From: Clostridium bovifaecis
GTDB lineage: Bacteria; Bacillota; Clostridia; Clostridiales; Clostridiaceae
Assembly (NCBI GenBank): GCA_009738435.1
Contig: CP046522.1
Location: 217,249 to 281,248 of the forward strand
Direction of reading: 5' to 3'
DNA: 64,000 bases
Both the position numbers and the translations under genes were made by a program. Every line of letters starts with the position of its first letter. Position 1 is the stretch's first letter. Below, in pieces: positions 54,559 to 63,803 of the stretch. The notes beneath the pieces are model-generated. The model was not told where the DNA came from. It did no database searches and saw nothing but the letters and a program-made list of their open reading frames with translations.

Positions 54559-54584
54559 CTTATATAAAATACTACAAACATAAA

Positions 54585-54613
54585 TTGACAATAAGGGTTA
54601 CTTATAATATAAT
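54585..54613 (+). promoter_or_regulatory. promoter of ileS
   Basis: Consensus-perfect TTGACA and TATAAT with a 17-base spacer. Confidence 0.85.
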
Positions 54614-54621
54614 ATGACTTA

Positions 54622-54876
54622 AAATGATAATATGAACTCAAAAAATACTATGAACAGGAAAAGTATTTAAATTGTATGCTTAAAGAGAGTGGGGAATGGT
54701 GGAAGCCTCATAGCTAAAGTTTAAAGAAAATCACCTGGGAGTAGAAAGCTGAAAGGAAGTTACCTTAGTAAGCTTATCCGTTATTTCGCGTTAAGAAATA
54801 GAGTATGCTTGTACTTGAAATGTTTTACATAGGTGGTTTATGCAGCTGCGTCCTTATGGGCGGAGCTTTTTTAATT
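54622..54876 (+). ncRNA. T-box leader of ileS
   Basis: Stem I landmarks AGAGAGTGGGGAATGGTGGAAGCC-like GA-rich start (54683-54706), an ATC (isoleucine) triplet at 54730-54732 as candidate specifier, GGGAGTAGAAAGCTG, then the T-box AGGTGGTT (54831-54838, TGGT pairs with tRNA ACCA) and a terminator GCTGCGTCC/GGGCGGAGC with TTTTTT (54844-54873). Uncharged tRNA-Ile should prevent termination. The T-box sequence is somewhat diverged from AGGGTGGTACCGCG. Confidence 0.85.
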
Positions 54877-54889
54877 ATATATTTTATTT

Positions 54890-55019
54890 ATATAATTAAA
54901 GGAAAATGCGAAGCAGTTTCCTTTAGGTTAGAAGCTAAAGTTTAAGTCAGGCTTTGCCATCTAACCGTCGCTATGCGCTCTAACTTTAAGAAATTTGTTG
55001 TGCAATTTTCTTAATTTGT
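54890..55019. repeat. hairpin cassette between the T-box terminator and ileS
   Basis: GGAAAATGCGAAGCAGTTTCC, a GGTTAGAAG...ATCTAACC hairpin and AAGAAATTTG-TTGTG-CAATTTTCTT in a row. Same style as the other dispersed hairpins; it lengthens the ileS leader by about 150 bases. Confidence 0.45.
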
Positions 55020-55066
55020 GTCAATAATAAGAAGTAATGGATTCACATAAAGAAGGGAGAAAAGAG

Positions 55067-58000
55067 ATGTATAAGAAGGTAGAAGCTTCCATGAATTTTG
55101 TTGATATGGAAAGAAATATAGCAGAATTATGGAAAGAAAAGAATGTAATTCAAAAGAGCTTTGATAGAAATCAAGATGGCGAATATTTCACATTTTATGA
55201 TGGTCCTCCAACAGCTAATGGTAAGCCACATGTAGGACACGTTTTGACAAGAGTTATGAAGGATTTAATCCCAAGATATAAAGTTATGAAGGGATATAAG
55301 GTTTTAAGAAAAGCTGGCTGGGATACTCACGGTCTTCCAGTAGAACTTGAAATAGAAAAGAAGCTTGGAATCTCAGGTAAGCCTCAAATAGAGGAGTATG
55401 GAGTAGAAAAGTTTGTTAAAGAATGTAAGGAAAGTGTATTCAAGTACACAAGTCTTTGGAAGGATATGTCGGAAAAGTTAGGTTTCTGGGTTGACATGGA
55501 TGATCCATATGTAACGTACCATAACAATTATATAGAATCTGTATGGTGGGCGTTAAAGCAAATGTGGGAAAAGGATCTTCTATATAAAGGTCATAGAATA
55601 ACTCCTTACTGTCCAAGATGCGGAACAGCATTGTCCTCTCATGAAGTTGCTCAAGGATATAAAGATGTTAAAGAAGCTACTGTTTTTGCTAAGTTTAAGG
55701 TAAAAGGAGAAGAAAATAAATATATACTCGCTTGGACAACAACTCCTTGGACATTACCAAGTAACGTAGCTTTAACAATCAATAAGAAATATGATTATGT
55801 AGAAGTATTAAACAACGGAGAGTATTTAATTCTTGCTAAGGAACTTGCTCCAAAGGTGCTAGTCGGAGAATATGAAATAGTAAGAGAATTTACAGGAGAA
55901 GAATTGCTTGGAACAGAATATGAGCAGCTCTTTAAATTCGTAACTCCAGAAGAAAAGGCTTTCTATGTAGTGCATGGAGACTATGTAACTTTATCAGATG
56001 GTACAGGAGTTGTACACACAGCACCAGCTTATGGTGAGGATGACAGTATGACAGGAAAGAAATACAATCTACCTCTTATAAACTTAGTTGATGCAGAGGG
56101 TAAGTTTGTAGATTCTGTTGAACCATGGAAGGGAATGTTTGTTAAAAAGGCAGACCCTAAAATAATCGAATACTTAAAAGAAAAGGGAATGCTTTATAAA
56201 TCAGAGAAGTTTACTCACTCATATCCACATTGCTGGAGATGTGATACACCACTTCTTTACTATCCAAAAGATAGCTGGTTTGTAAGAATGACATCTCTTA
56301 GAGATAAGCTTTTAGAAAATAATGATAAAATAAACTGGTATCCAGACAACATTAGAACAGGAAGAATGGGTAAATTCCTTGAAAATGTTATAGACTGGGG
56401 TATTTCAAGAGATAGATATTGGGGAACTCCGCTTCCAATTTGGGAATGTGAATGTGGCCATAGAGAATGTGTAGGAAGCGTTCAGGAGCTTAGAGAAAAA
56501 GGAATAAACGTTCCAGAGGGTATAGAGCTTCATAAGCCATATATAGATGAAGTTAAACTTACTTGTCCTCATTGTCAAAAGGAAATGACAAGAACTCATG
56601 AAGTTATAGACTGCTGGTTTGACTCAGGTTCAATGCCATTTGCACAACATCATTATCCGTTTGAAAATAAGGAAGTCTTCGAAAAGACTTATCCAGCACA
56701 ATTTATATCAGAAGCTGTTGACCAAACAAGAGGATGGTTCTATTCACTGCTTGCAATATCTACAGCTATATTTGATAAAGCTTCTTACGAGAACTGTATA
56801 GTATTAGGGCATGTTTTAGATAAGCAAGGACTTAAGATGTCAAAGTCAAAAGGAAATGTAGTAGATCCATTTGATGTTTTAGATAATGAAGGAGCAGATG
56901 CAACAAGATGGCACTTCTACACAGCTAGTGCACCATGGTTACCTACAAGATTCTCAGTAGAGGATGTAAAAGAAACTCAAAGAAAGTTCTTAAGCACATT
57001 ATGGAATGTGTATTCATTCTATGTACTATATGCAGATATTGATAAATTCAATCCGCTTGAGTATAAAGACTTTGTATCAGGAAACGTAATGGATAAGTGG
57101 ATAGTATCTAAGTTAAATACATTAATTAAAAATGTAGAAGAGCATTTAGATGGCTACAGAATAACAGAGGCAGCATTAGAACTTGAAGACTTTGTAGATG
57201 AACTTTCAAACTGGTATGTAAGACGTAACAGAGCAAGATTCTGGACTACAGAACTTACAGATGACAAGATAGGTGCATATACAACACTTTATAGGGTTCT
57301 TGTAACTCTTGTTGAAGTTGCATCACCATTTGTACCATTTATGGCAGAAGAGATATATCAAAACTTAGTAGTAAACTTAGATGATGATGCTCCAGAAAGT
57401 ATTCATCTTCTAACATGGCCAAAATATGATCTAAGCGTTGTAGACAGCGAACTTGAAAATCAAATGGATTTAGCTTATAAAATAGTTAAGCTTGGACGTA
57501 GTGCTAGAAACGGAGCTAACATAAAGAACAGACAGCCTCTTGCAGAAATGCTTGTTAGCACAAGATCTCTTCCAGAATATTATGGAGATATAATAAAAGA
57601 AGAGCTTAACATTAAAAATGTAGAGTTTGGTGCAGACCTTTCAAAATACGTTAATTTTGAAATCAAACCTAATCTACCAGTGTTAGGAAAGTCTTACGGA
57701 AAGAATATCCCTGCTATAAGAAATGCAATAGCTGCAAAAAATCAAATGGAGCTTGCACAAGATATAAATAACGGAAAATCCGTATTCATAGATGTAGAGG
57801 GCTTAGAGGACCAAATAGAGCTTACTTCAGAAAATCTACTTGTAACAATGCAAGGACTTGAAGGCTTTGCTTTTGCTGGATCAGGAGAAGTAGGAGTAGT
57901 TCTTGAAACCACTATTACTGAAGAGCTTAGAGAAGAAGGCTTTGTTCGTGAAATTCTAAGCAAAGTTCAAAACCTAAGAAAAGAAAGTGGGTTTGAAGTT

Positions 58001-58183
58001 GCGGATAAAATAAAACTTTATGTTTCAGGTAATGATATGCTTGAAGAAATAGTTAAAAAGTTTGAAGAGCATATAAAGAGAGAAACCCTTGCTACAGCGA
58101 TTGCTTACAATGAAGGTAGACAATACAATGATTATAGGATTAACGGAGAAAATCTTGAGATAGCTGTAGAGAGAGAAGCATAA
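55067..58183 (+). CDS. ileS: isoleucyl-tRNA synthetase, IleS2 type
   Basis: 1038 residues from ATG 55067 (AGGGAGAAAAG upstream; ATG 55037 lacks a site). The HIGH motif is PHVGHVLTR in [18 protein letters not shown] is [13 protein letters not shown]. Editing domain has [13 protein letters not shown] and [15 protein letters not shown]. Length, the eukaryote-like layout and the absence of the bacterial C-terminal zinc finger put it in the IleS2 class, which is naturally less sensitive to mupirocin. Charges tRNA-Ile; expression under a T-box. Confidence 0.97.
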   Translation: MYKKVEASMNFVDMERNIAELWKEKNVIQKSFDRNQDGEYFTFYDGPPTANGKPHVGHVLTRVMKDLIPRYKVMKGYKVLRKAGWDTHGLPVELEIEKKLGISGKPQIEEYGVEKFVKECKESVFKYTSLWKDMSEKLGFWVDMDDPYVTYHNNYIESVWWALKQMWEKDLLYKGHRITPYCPRCGTALSSHEVAQGYKDVKEATVFAKFKVKGEENKYILAWTTTPWTLPSNVALTINKKYDYVEVLNNGEYLILAKELAPKVLVGEYEIVREFTGEELLGTEYEQLFKFVTPEEKAFYVVHGDYVTLSDGTGVVHTAPAYGEDDSMTGKKYNLPLINLVDAEGKFVDSVEPWKGMFVKKADPKIIEYLKEKGMLYKSEKFTHSYPHCWRCDTPLLYYPKDSWFVRMTSLRDKLLENNDKINWYPDNIRTGRMGKFLENVIDWGISRDRYWGTPLPIWECECGHRECVGSVQELREKGINVPEGIELHKPYIDEVKLTCPHCQKEMTRTHEVIDCWFDSGSMPFAQHHYPFENKEVFEKTYPAQFISEAVDQTRGWFYSLLAISTAIFDKASYENCIVLGHVLDKQGLKMSKSKGNVVDPFDVLDNEGADATRWHFYTASAPWLPTRFSVEDVKETQRKFLSTLWNVYSFYVLYADIDKFNPLEYKDFVSGNVMDKWIVSKLNTLIKNVEEHLDGYRITEAALELEDFVDELSNWYVRRNRARFWTTELTDDKIGAYTTLYRVLVTLVEVASPFVPFMAEEIYQNLVVNLDDDAPESIHLLTWPKYDLSVVDSELENQMDLAYKIVKLGRSARNGANIKNRQPLAEMLVSTRSLPEYYGDIIKEELNIKNVEFGADLSKYVNFEIKPNLPVLGKSYGKNIPAIRNAIAAKNQMELAQDINNGKSVFIDVEGLEDQIELTSENLLVTMQGLEGFAFAGSGEVGVVLETTITEELREEGFVREILSKVQNLRKESGFEVADKIKLYVSGNDMLEEIVKKFEEHIKRETLATAIAYNEGRQYNDYRINGENLEIAVEREA

Positions 58184-58206
58184 TAAAATCATTAAAATTA
58201 GTTTAT

Positions 58207-58249
58207 AAAAGCTATTGGATAGTCGATATCCAGTAGCTTTTATTTTTAT
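58207..58249 (+). terminator. intrinsic terminator of ileS
   Basis: AAAAGCTATTGGATA/TATCCAGTAGCTTTT arms, 5-base loop, then TATTTTTATT. Confidence 0.88.
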
Positions 58250-58356
58250 TCTGCTGAGAAGAGACAACTCTAAAAATATATAATTGGTGCTGTGTTTACA
58301 TATACTAATCTTATTTAATTTGAATATTGTGAGAAGTGTATGAGGAGCTGAAATAC

Positions 58357-59337
58357 TTGATAAAAAATATACTTAATCCAGATTTATATCATGGCCAAAA
58401 TAAGAGAAAAAGCTTTTTTGAAGGTTGGTATTTTAAATTTGTAGATTATTCAGAGGAGCATCCTCTTTCAATTATTCCAGGAGTATTTAAGGGAAAAGAT
58501 AAGAGAGGCTTTCATAGTTTTATTCAGATTTTATTAGGGCAAACTAACCAGTACTTTTATAACAAATATGATATGAATTTATTTTCATATTTAGATTCAG
58601 AGTTTAAGCTGTGGATTGAAGATAATTATTTTTCTCTAAATGAATTAAAACTAAATATAGATAAGAAGGATATACGATTAAGAGGAGAATTAAGGTTCAT
58701 TAATTTAAAAAAATGGCCAGATTCAAGAATTAATCCAGGCAGCATGGGATTTTATAATTATCTAAGTTTCATGCAATGCTATAGCCAGGTTTGTGCTATA
58801 GATATGAGTGTGGAAGGTAATTTAAACATAAACGGCGAAAATATAGATTTTACAAAAGGGAAAGGCTATATAGAAAAGAATTGGGGAAGAGCTTTTCCAT
58901 ATGCTTGGATATGGGTTCAATGTAACTGCTTTAAAAATAGTAAAGGAGCGTTATCATGTTCTATTGGTCATATTCCATTTCCCTTAGGAAGCTTTAGAGG
59001 ATTTTTGATTGGATTTGAGGCTTGTGGAGAATTTTACCGATTTACCACGATGAATAAAAGCAAGATCAGCATTGTAGAAAGAGATTCTGATGTAATAATA
59101 AGGGCTAGAAATGATAACTATTTGTTAACCATAAAAACAAAAAGCATTGAAGGAGACTTTATCCTGTGCAATGGACCAAGAGATGATAAGATGATGCCTT
59201 TAGTTCAAGAAAGTGTAAGAGGAGAGGTAGCGGTGGAGTTAAAAGATATCTGCAAAAATAGAATTTTATTTTGTGATATAGGGAGCTGCGCGGGAATCGA
59301 GTATGGAGGAGAAAAGATGAAGATACTTAATCATTAA
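58357..59337 (+). CDS. tocopherol cyclase family protein
   Basis: 326 residues from TTG 58357, which has GAGGAG 9 bases upstream; GTG 58336 is an alternative with a weaker site. Family pattern: NPDLYHGQNKRKSFFEGWYFKFVD at the start, GSMGFYNYLSFMQCYSQV, and GKGYIEKNWGRAFPYAWIWVQCN. In plants and cyanobacteria the family cyclises tocopherol precursors; in anaerobic Firmicutes the role is unknown, and some members may act on other lipids or be lipocalin-like carriers. No signal peptide. Next gene is a LysR regulator. Confidence 0.85.
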   Translation: MIKNILNPDLYHGQNKRKSFFEGWYFKFVDYSEEHPLSIIPGVFKGKDKRGFHSFIQILLGQTNQYFYNKYDMNLFSYLDSEFKLWIEDNYFSLNELKLNIDKKDIRLRGELRFINLKKWPDSRINPGSMGFYNYLSFMQCYSQVCAIDMSVEGNLNINGENIDFTKGKGYIEKNWGRAFPYAWIWVQCNCFKNSKGALSCSIGHIPFPLGSFRGFLIGFEACGEFYRFTTMNKSKISIVERDSDVIIRARNDNYLLTIKTKSIEGDFILCNGPRDDKMMPLVQESVRGEVAVELKDICKNRILFCDIGSCAGIEYGGEKMKILNH

Positions 59338-59378
59338 TACATTTATTTACTTTTACTCCATAAATTCTGGTGGATAAC

Positions 59379-59407
59379 TTGAGATATATTCTAGAATAAT
59401 GTATAAT
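59379..59407 (+). promoter_or_regulatory. promoter of the LysR gene
   Basis: TTGAGA, 17-base spacer, TATAAT; expected start near 59414. Confidence 0.6.
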
Positions 59408-59453
59408 TAGGTACATTAATAACTGTTGAAAAATAAATGCTATTGTTTAACAC

Positions 59454-59468
59454 TGTAAAACGTTTACA
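59454..59468 (+). promoter_or_regulatory. putative CcpA site of the clostridial variable-spacer type
   Basis: TGTAAA-ACG-TTTACA, perfect inverted hexamers with a 3-base spacer (extended to CTGTAAA/TTTACAG, 59453-59469), about 40 bases into the transcript and just before the ribosome site. Matches the cre_var form reported for clostridial CcpA. Confidence 0.5.
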
Positions 59469-59482
59469 GAGAGGGAGGAAAT

Positions 59483-60373
59483 ATGGATATTCAATTTTTA
59501 AGAAACTTTTACGATGTTGCAACTTTAAAGAGTATATCCAAGGTAGCTAGCCTTTCGCACATATCTCAATCGGCTCTCAGTCAACGTATTTTAAAACTTG
59601 AACAGGAATTAGGGATACCTCTTCTTGAAAGAAGTAATAAGGGAACTAACATTACTCAAGAAGGAGAACTTATCTTAAGGCATGTTAAAACTATGATTAG
59701 GGCTTATGACAGAATAATTGAGGATATTTCAAATATTAAAGATCATAAGGAAACCTTTGTAGTTTCATCCTCATCCTCTGAGATTGACCTAATTACCTTA
59801 AGAATACTCCTTGTTATAAAAGAAATAAATGATCAATGGTTTTTTAAAATCAATACAATGCCTAAAGAAAATACTGAGCTAGAACTGGATAGAAATCTGT
59901 CTGATATGGCAATAACATATGAAAGTATTGAAACTGATAATATAACAAGTTTTAAAGTTGGTACCAATGAACTAGTATTTGTGGCAAATCCTAAAGTTGA
60001 TATTGAGGAACGTGTTTCTATAAGTGAGCTTTATAAATATCCATTTATTTTGCTCGGTGATGGCCCAGATATTCCTAATATGCTTAATTATGCACTTAAG
60101 TCTAAAGGTTATGATATTGATGATTTGCAAGTTGTATTTACAGCCAATTCCATAGGAATAGCTAAAGAATCTATAGAAAAAACCGAGGATATAAGCCTTC
60201 TCCCCAAAATATGCGTTGAAGAAGAGATTGAAAAAGGAGCTATGAAGACTTTTAAGGTAGAGGATTTATCCTTTGAATATGAAGTATTTTTTTCTTATAA
60301 TAAAAACAGCTATTATAAGTCTAAAAAGTTAATAGATATTTTTAAAAGAGAAGCCAAAAAATTGCTAAAGTAG
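59483..60373 (+). CDS. LysR family transcriptional regulator
   Basis: 296 residues. Winged HTH at 1-60: FLRNFYDVATLKSISKVASLSHISQSALSQRILKLEQELGIPLLER, then the type-2 periplasmic-binding effector domain. AGGGAGG before ATG. Target genes cannot be read from sequence; it lies between the tocopherol cyclase gene and the convergent polyprenyl synthase gene. Predicted CcpA box in its leader. Confidence 0.93.
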   Translation: MDIQFLRNFYDVATLKSISKVASLSHISQSALSQRILKLEQELGIPLLERSNKGTNITQEGELILRHVKTMIRAYDRIIEDISNIKDHKETFVVSSSSSEIDLITLRILLVIKEINDQWFFKINTMPKENTELELDRNLSDMAITYESIETDNITSFKVGTNELVFVANPKVDIEERVSISELYKYPFILLGDGPDIPNMLNYALKSKGYDIDDLQVVFTANSIGIAKESIEKTEDISLLPKICVEEEIEKGAMKTFKVEDLSFEYEVFFSYNKNSYYKSKKLIDIFKREAKKLLK

Positions 60374-60393
60374 ATTTAGAACTTATAAAGTAA

Positions 60394-60423
60394 AAAGGAC
60401 GGTATTTTATAATACTGTCCTTT
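60394..60423. terminator. hairpin between convergent genes
   Basis: AAAGGACGGTATT/AATACTGTCCTTT arms (one G-U pair), between lysR and the polyprenyl synthase gene. Confidence 0.65.
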
Positions 60424-60439
60424 CTAATTCTAGAAGTTT

Positions 60440-61405
60440 TCAATATGACCTTACGAGCAACTTTTCTGCAACTTCCTTTAAAATCATCTTATAAGGATTC
60501 TCTGGGAGGTTGTCTATTAGTTTAAAAGCTTTTTTAGTATATTTATCTGCAAGTTCTTTAGCACTTACAATGCCCTTATGTTTATTTACTAACAGTATGA
60601 TATTTTTAACATCTTCATCTGAGAAGCTTTCTTTCTCTAGATAGTATTTAAAGGTGTTTTTATCTTTCTTTGCAGCATATATGAATGGAAGGGTAAATAT
60701 TCCTTGCTTTAAGTCGCTTGCTGCAGGCTTTCTTATTGAATCAGCATTTCCTACATAATCTAAAGTATCATCTATAATTTGAAATGCCATTCCAATATTA
60801 TGGCCTATTTTCCACAATTGCTTTGAGAGGGCATCACTGCAACCACTCTCGGCAGCCCCTGTATATAAGGAGAGGGAAAATAGTTCAGCCGTTTTGCCTG
60901 AGATTCTATTTAAATAATTTTTTACTGATAGCTTACTATCAAATCTTGAATTTAGTTGGTCTATTTCCCCAAGGCAAATTCTAGACATAGATTTGCTGTC
61001 TACTTTTATGCTTTGAAGAGTAGCGGAAGAAGCTAAAATTTTAAAACAAACACAAAAAAGAAAATCCCCTATATATACAGCGTAGTCTTTTCCGTATTTT
61101 GATTGTACAGTCTCTTGACCACGCCTTGTTTTAGCATCATCTATAACGTCATCATGAACTAAAGTTGCCATATGAAGCATTTCAATTACAGCAGCTAAGG
61201 ACCGAGCCTTTTGGGCATCATAATTGCCGAAGTTAGAGGCGATTATGACAAAGGCAGGTCTAAGCATTTTTCCGCCAGAGTAAATTAATTCCATAATTGA
61301 GTTTTCGATTTTTTTATCTTTGCATTTTACGTTCTTTTCCATAAGAGAAATTACAGCATCTAATTCACTTTTTACATCTTTATAATTGTCCCATATTTTA
61401 TCCAT
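60440..61405 (-). CDS. polyprenyl diphosphate synthase
   Basis: 321 residues. First aspartate-rich motif LVHDDVIDDAKTRRG (about 87-101) and second QIIDDTLDYVG (about 209-219), GGKMLRPAFVII before them. A trans-prenyltransferase of the long-chain type (HepT/IspB-like) that builds the side chain of a quinone. It precedes, on the same strand, an NDH-2 gene located upstream; in Listeria a homologue (DmkB) makes demethylmenaquinone for extracellular electron transfer. Start has GAGGAACG. Confidence 0.92.
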   Translation of the reverse strand: MDKIWDNYKDVKSELDAVISLMEKNVKCKDKKIENSIMELIYSGGKMLRPAFVIIASNFGNYDAQKARSLAAVIEMLHMATLVHDDVIDDAKTRRGQETVQSKYGKDYAVYIGDFLFCVCFKILASSATLQSIKVDSKSMSRICLGEIDQLNSRFDSKLSVKNYLNRISGKTAELFSLSLYTGAAESGCSDALSKQLWKIGHNIGMAFQIIDDTLDYVGNADSIRKPAASDLKQGIFTLPFIYAAKKDKNTFKYYLEKESFSDEDVKNIILLVNKHKGIVSAKELADKYTKKAFKLIDNLPENPYKMILKEVAEKLLVRSY

Positions 61406-61488
61406 ATCATCGTTCCTCTACATTAGATTTTTAAAGGAAGGAGTCACCTAAGTTAACTGTTATTGTAGATAGCTTGCAAATAATCATA

Positions 61489-61513
61489 AGGTAGAGTGAA
61501 GTCCACTCTACCT
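61489..61513 (-). terminator. hairpin after ndh2
   Basis: AGGTAGAGTG/CACTCTACCT around 5 bases, about 25 bases past the ndh2 stop; weak T-run, so possibly leaky into the polyprenyl synthase gene. Confidence 0.45.
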
Positions 61514-61538
61514 ATAATTCAGTCAAAGATTATTTGCT

Positions 61539-63449
61539 CTATCGATTTAAGTCTGCTTTATTTGATTTAAGGTGGCTAGTTGAAACTCCTTGACTATAAA
61601 CTGGGATTCTCTTTCCCAGCCACCAATTACCAAGAGACTTGCTTATCCATGGTATTACCCAGTAATCTAATCCAAAGGTTCTACCAGCTCCACCCATTAA
61701 TGCAATAGCACCAAAGAAATACCACATTATATCCCATCCAGCCATTGCTGAAAGAACAAAGTTAACAACCATGAATGCTGACGCAGCACTTGCTAAGAAT
61801 GTAAACAGTCCTGCAAGTAAGGCAAGTCCAACACCTACTTCGATACAAACGACCATTCTCTGGAACCAAACAGCAACTTCAGGAGTTGGTATCATAAATT
61901 TCATTATTGAACTATAAAAACTTGGCATATGGCTTAATATTGGGGTAGGGGTAGCAGCAGCACCAGCGCTAGCGGCTTCTGAAGCTCCTGAATTAGCAGC
62001 AGTTTGCACCCATTCAAAAGGCATTTTGATATTGCCTGCCTTAATCCAGCTATCTGAAGCAGGGCCATCAAATAAAGCTTTAAATCCCTTATCTGACCAA
62101 GTACCTTCACCAACAAATTTCTTTAAACCTTCTAATAACCAAATAATTCCCATAAATAATCTTAATGGAATAAGCCATAATCTATTTCCTTTAGAAGATA
62201 AGTGACCTCTCATTATACTTCTTTTATCTTCCATTGAGAAGAATTCGTGAATTAGATAATGATAACAAGCATTAATTCCGTTTACTCCCCATAGGTAGTG
62301 GAGGTTAACTAAGTGTTTCATAAGCATAGCGAAGAATCCAGAAAGCTTCATACCAGAAAGATTAGCTACACAATATCTTCCACCAATTGAAACCATAAAG
62401 CCATGATAGTTAGATTTAAATTTAGACATTTCCTTATTTTCTATTGATGCAGCTATATTACTGATTATTGTATCTCCAGTTTGAAGAGCTGCTTCAACTA
62501 TTTGAGGAGTCCCTTTGCCAGGTTCCTCTTCATAGTAAGTGATATCACCAACTACAAAGACGTCCTTCTTTCCTATAGCTTGCATATATTCATTTGAAAG
62601 AAGTCTTCCAGCTCTACCTTTTTCTAAGCCGTATTCAGAGGACTCCTGATTAGCTTGTATACCACAAGTCCAAATAAGAGTTTGAGTTGGAATTTCTTCT
62701 CCACTCTTCAATTTTATACCGCCCTTAGTTACTTCGACAATAGGAGAATCTTTTAATATTTCCATGCCATGTTCAGACATATAAGCTTCAGCTTTAGCTG
62801 CTTGTTGTCTATCAAGCATATTTAAAATGGTAGACATTGCTTCTACTACTAAGAGTTTAACTTCTTTTTCATCTACATTATGCTCTTTGGCTAATTTGCT
62901 CTTCCATTCAAGAAGCTCTCCAGCCATTTCAATTCCAGTAAATCCAGAACCTGCTACAACAAAAGTAAGCATTTCTTTTCGTTTTGCTTCATTTCTTTCC
63001 TTTGCAGCTAAGGAGAACATAGTCTGAATATGTTTTCTTATTCTCATTGCATCTTCAAAAGACCAAAGTGTAAATCCGTGTTCTTTTATTCCTGGGACAC
63101 CGAAGAAGGCAGGTTCAGAACCAGTACCTACAACTAGGTAATCGTATTCATACTTTCCGTATGAAGTAGTTACTGTTTTATTATCTGTATCTACCTTTTC
63201 GATGTAATCTGTAACGACATTGACTTTAGTTCTACTGAATATTTTGCTTAATTCGATTTGAACTGATTCAGGATGAACTCTTCCACCAGCAACTTCGTGA
63301 AGTTCTGTCATTAAAGTATGGAAGGGATTTTTATCGACTAATGTTATCTGTATAGAATCATTTTTCTTGTATTTTTTCGCTAGTTTTTTTGCCACATGCA
63401 CACCGCCGTAGCCTGCGCCTAAAATCAGTATTTTTGTATTTCCTGACAT
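61539..63449 (-). CDS. ndh2: type II NADH dehydrogenase with C-terminal DoxX-like membrane domain
   Basis: 636 residues. Residues 1-400 are NDH-2: FAD site ILGAGYGGVHVAKKL, EVAGGRVHP, YLVVGTGSEPAFFGVPG, NAD site FVVAGSGFTGIEMAGEL, and VFVVGDITYYEEE. Residues about 440-610 have several membrane segments: LIPLRLFMGIIWLLEGLKK, RMVVCIEVGVGLALLAGLF and FMVVNFVLSAMAGWDIMWYFFGAIAL, resembling DoxX. An Ala/Ser/Gly-rich linker (about 480-500) joins extra segments. Such a fusion is the form used in Listeria-type flavin-based extracellular electron transfer (Ndh2). Moves electrons from NADH to a membrane quinone. AAGGGGTGATT before ATG. Confidence 0.92.
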   Translation of the reverse strand: MSGNTKILILGAGYGGVHVAKKLAKKYKKNDSIQITLVDKNPFHTLMTELHEVAGGRVHPESVQIELSKIFSRTKVNVVTDYIEKVDTDNKTVTTSYGKYEYDYLVVGTGSEPAFFGVPGIKEHGFTLWSFEDAMRIRKHIQTMFSLAAKERNEAKRKEMLTFVVAGSGFTGIEMAGELLEWKSKLAKEHNVDEKEVKLLVVEAMSTILNMLDRQQAAKAEAYMSEHGMEILKDSPIVEVTKGGIKLKSGEEIPTQTLIWTCGIQANQESSEYGLEKGRAGRLLSNEYMQAIGKKDVFVVGDITYYEEEPGKGTPQIVEAALQTGDTIISNIAASIENKEMSKFKSNYHGFMVSIGGRYCVANLSGMKLSGFFAMLMKHLVNLHYLWGVNGINACYHYLIHEFFSMEDKRSIMRGHLSSKGNRLWLIPLRLFMGIIWLLEGLKKFVGEGTWSDKGFKALFDGPASDSWIKAGNIKMPFEWVQTAANSGASEAASAGAAATPTPILSHMPSFYSSIMKFMIPTPEVAVWFQRMVVCIEVGVGLALLAGLFTFLASAASAFMVVNFVLSAMAGWDIMWYFFGAIALMGGAGRTFGLDYWVIPWISKSLGNWWLGKRIPVYSQGVSTSHLKSNKADLNR

Positions 63450-63550
63450 GTAATCACCCCTTAAAATTATATTAAAACTTTAATAAAATTATAACAATTT
63501 ATTAATCCCACAATAAAATTTTATATGCAAACTTAAAATATGTCTATAGA

Positions 63551-63660
63551 TATAATAAGTAAAAAAACGTGCATGTTAGAACTTGAAGAAGGCCTTAAAG
63601 CCTGGGGATGCTGAGGTAGATGAGATCTTATAGCAAATTTTGCCATAAGGAAATTGAATC
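63551..63660 (+). promoter_or_regulatory. promoter and candidate structured leader of the FMN-binding lipoprotein gene
   Basis: TATAAT at 63551-63556, followed by a GC-richer segment with hairpins AGGC-CTTAAA-GCCT (63590-63603) and CTTATAGCAAA/TTTGCCATAAG (63627-63649). No known riboswitch class recognised. A second TATAAT at about 63702 could drive the gene without this leader. Confidence 0.4.
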
Positions 63661-63803
63661 CAATATTAGAATTTTAACTACCACAATATATGAGAATTAT
63701 AGTATAATTAAGAAGACAAAAATTTAATTTAAATTAATATTATTAAAAAATTTTATTCAACTTGTTTGATATTTAACAAACAAATCGATGGGGGGATTAT
63801 AAA

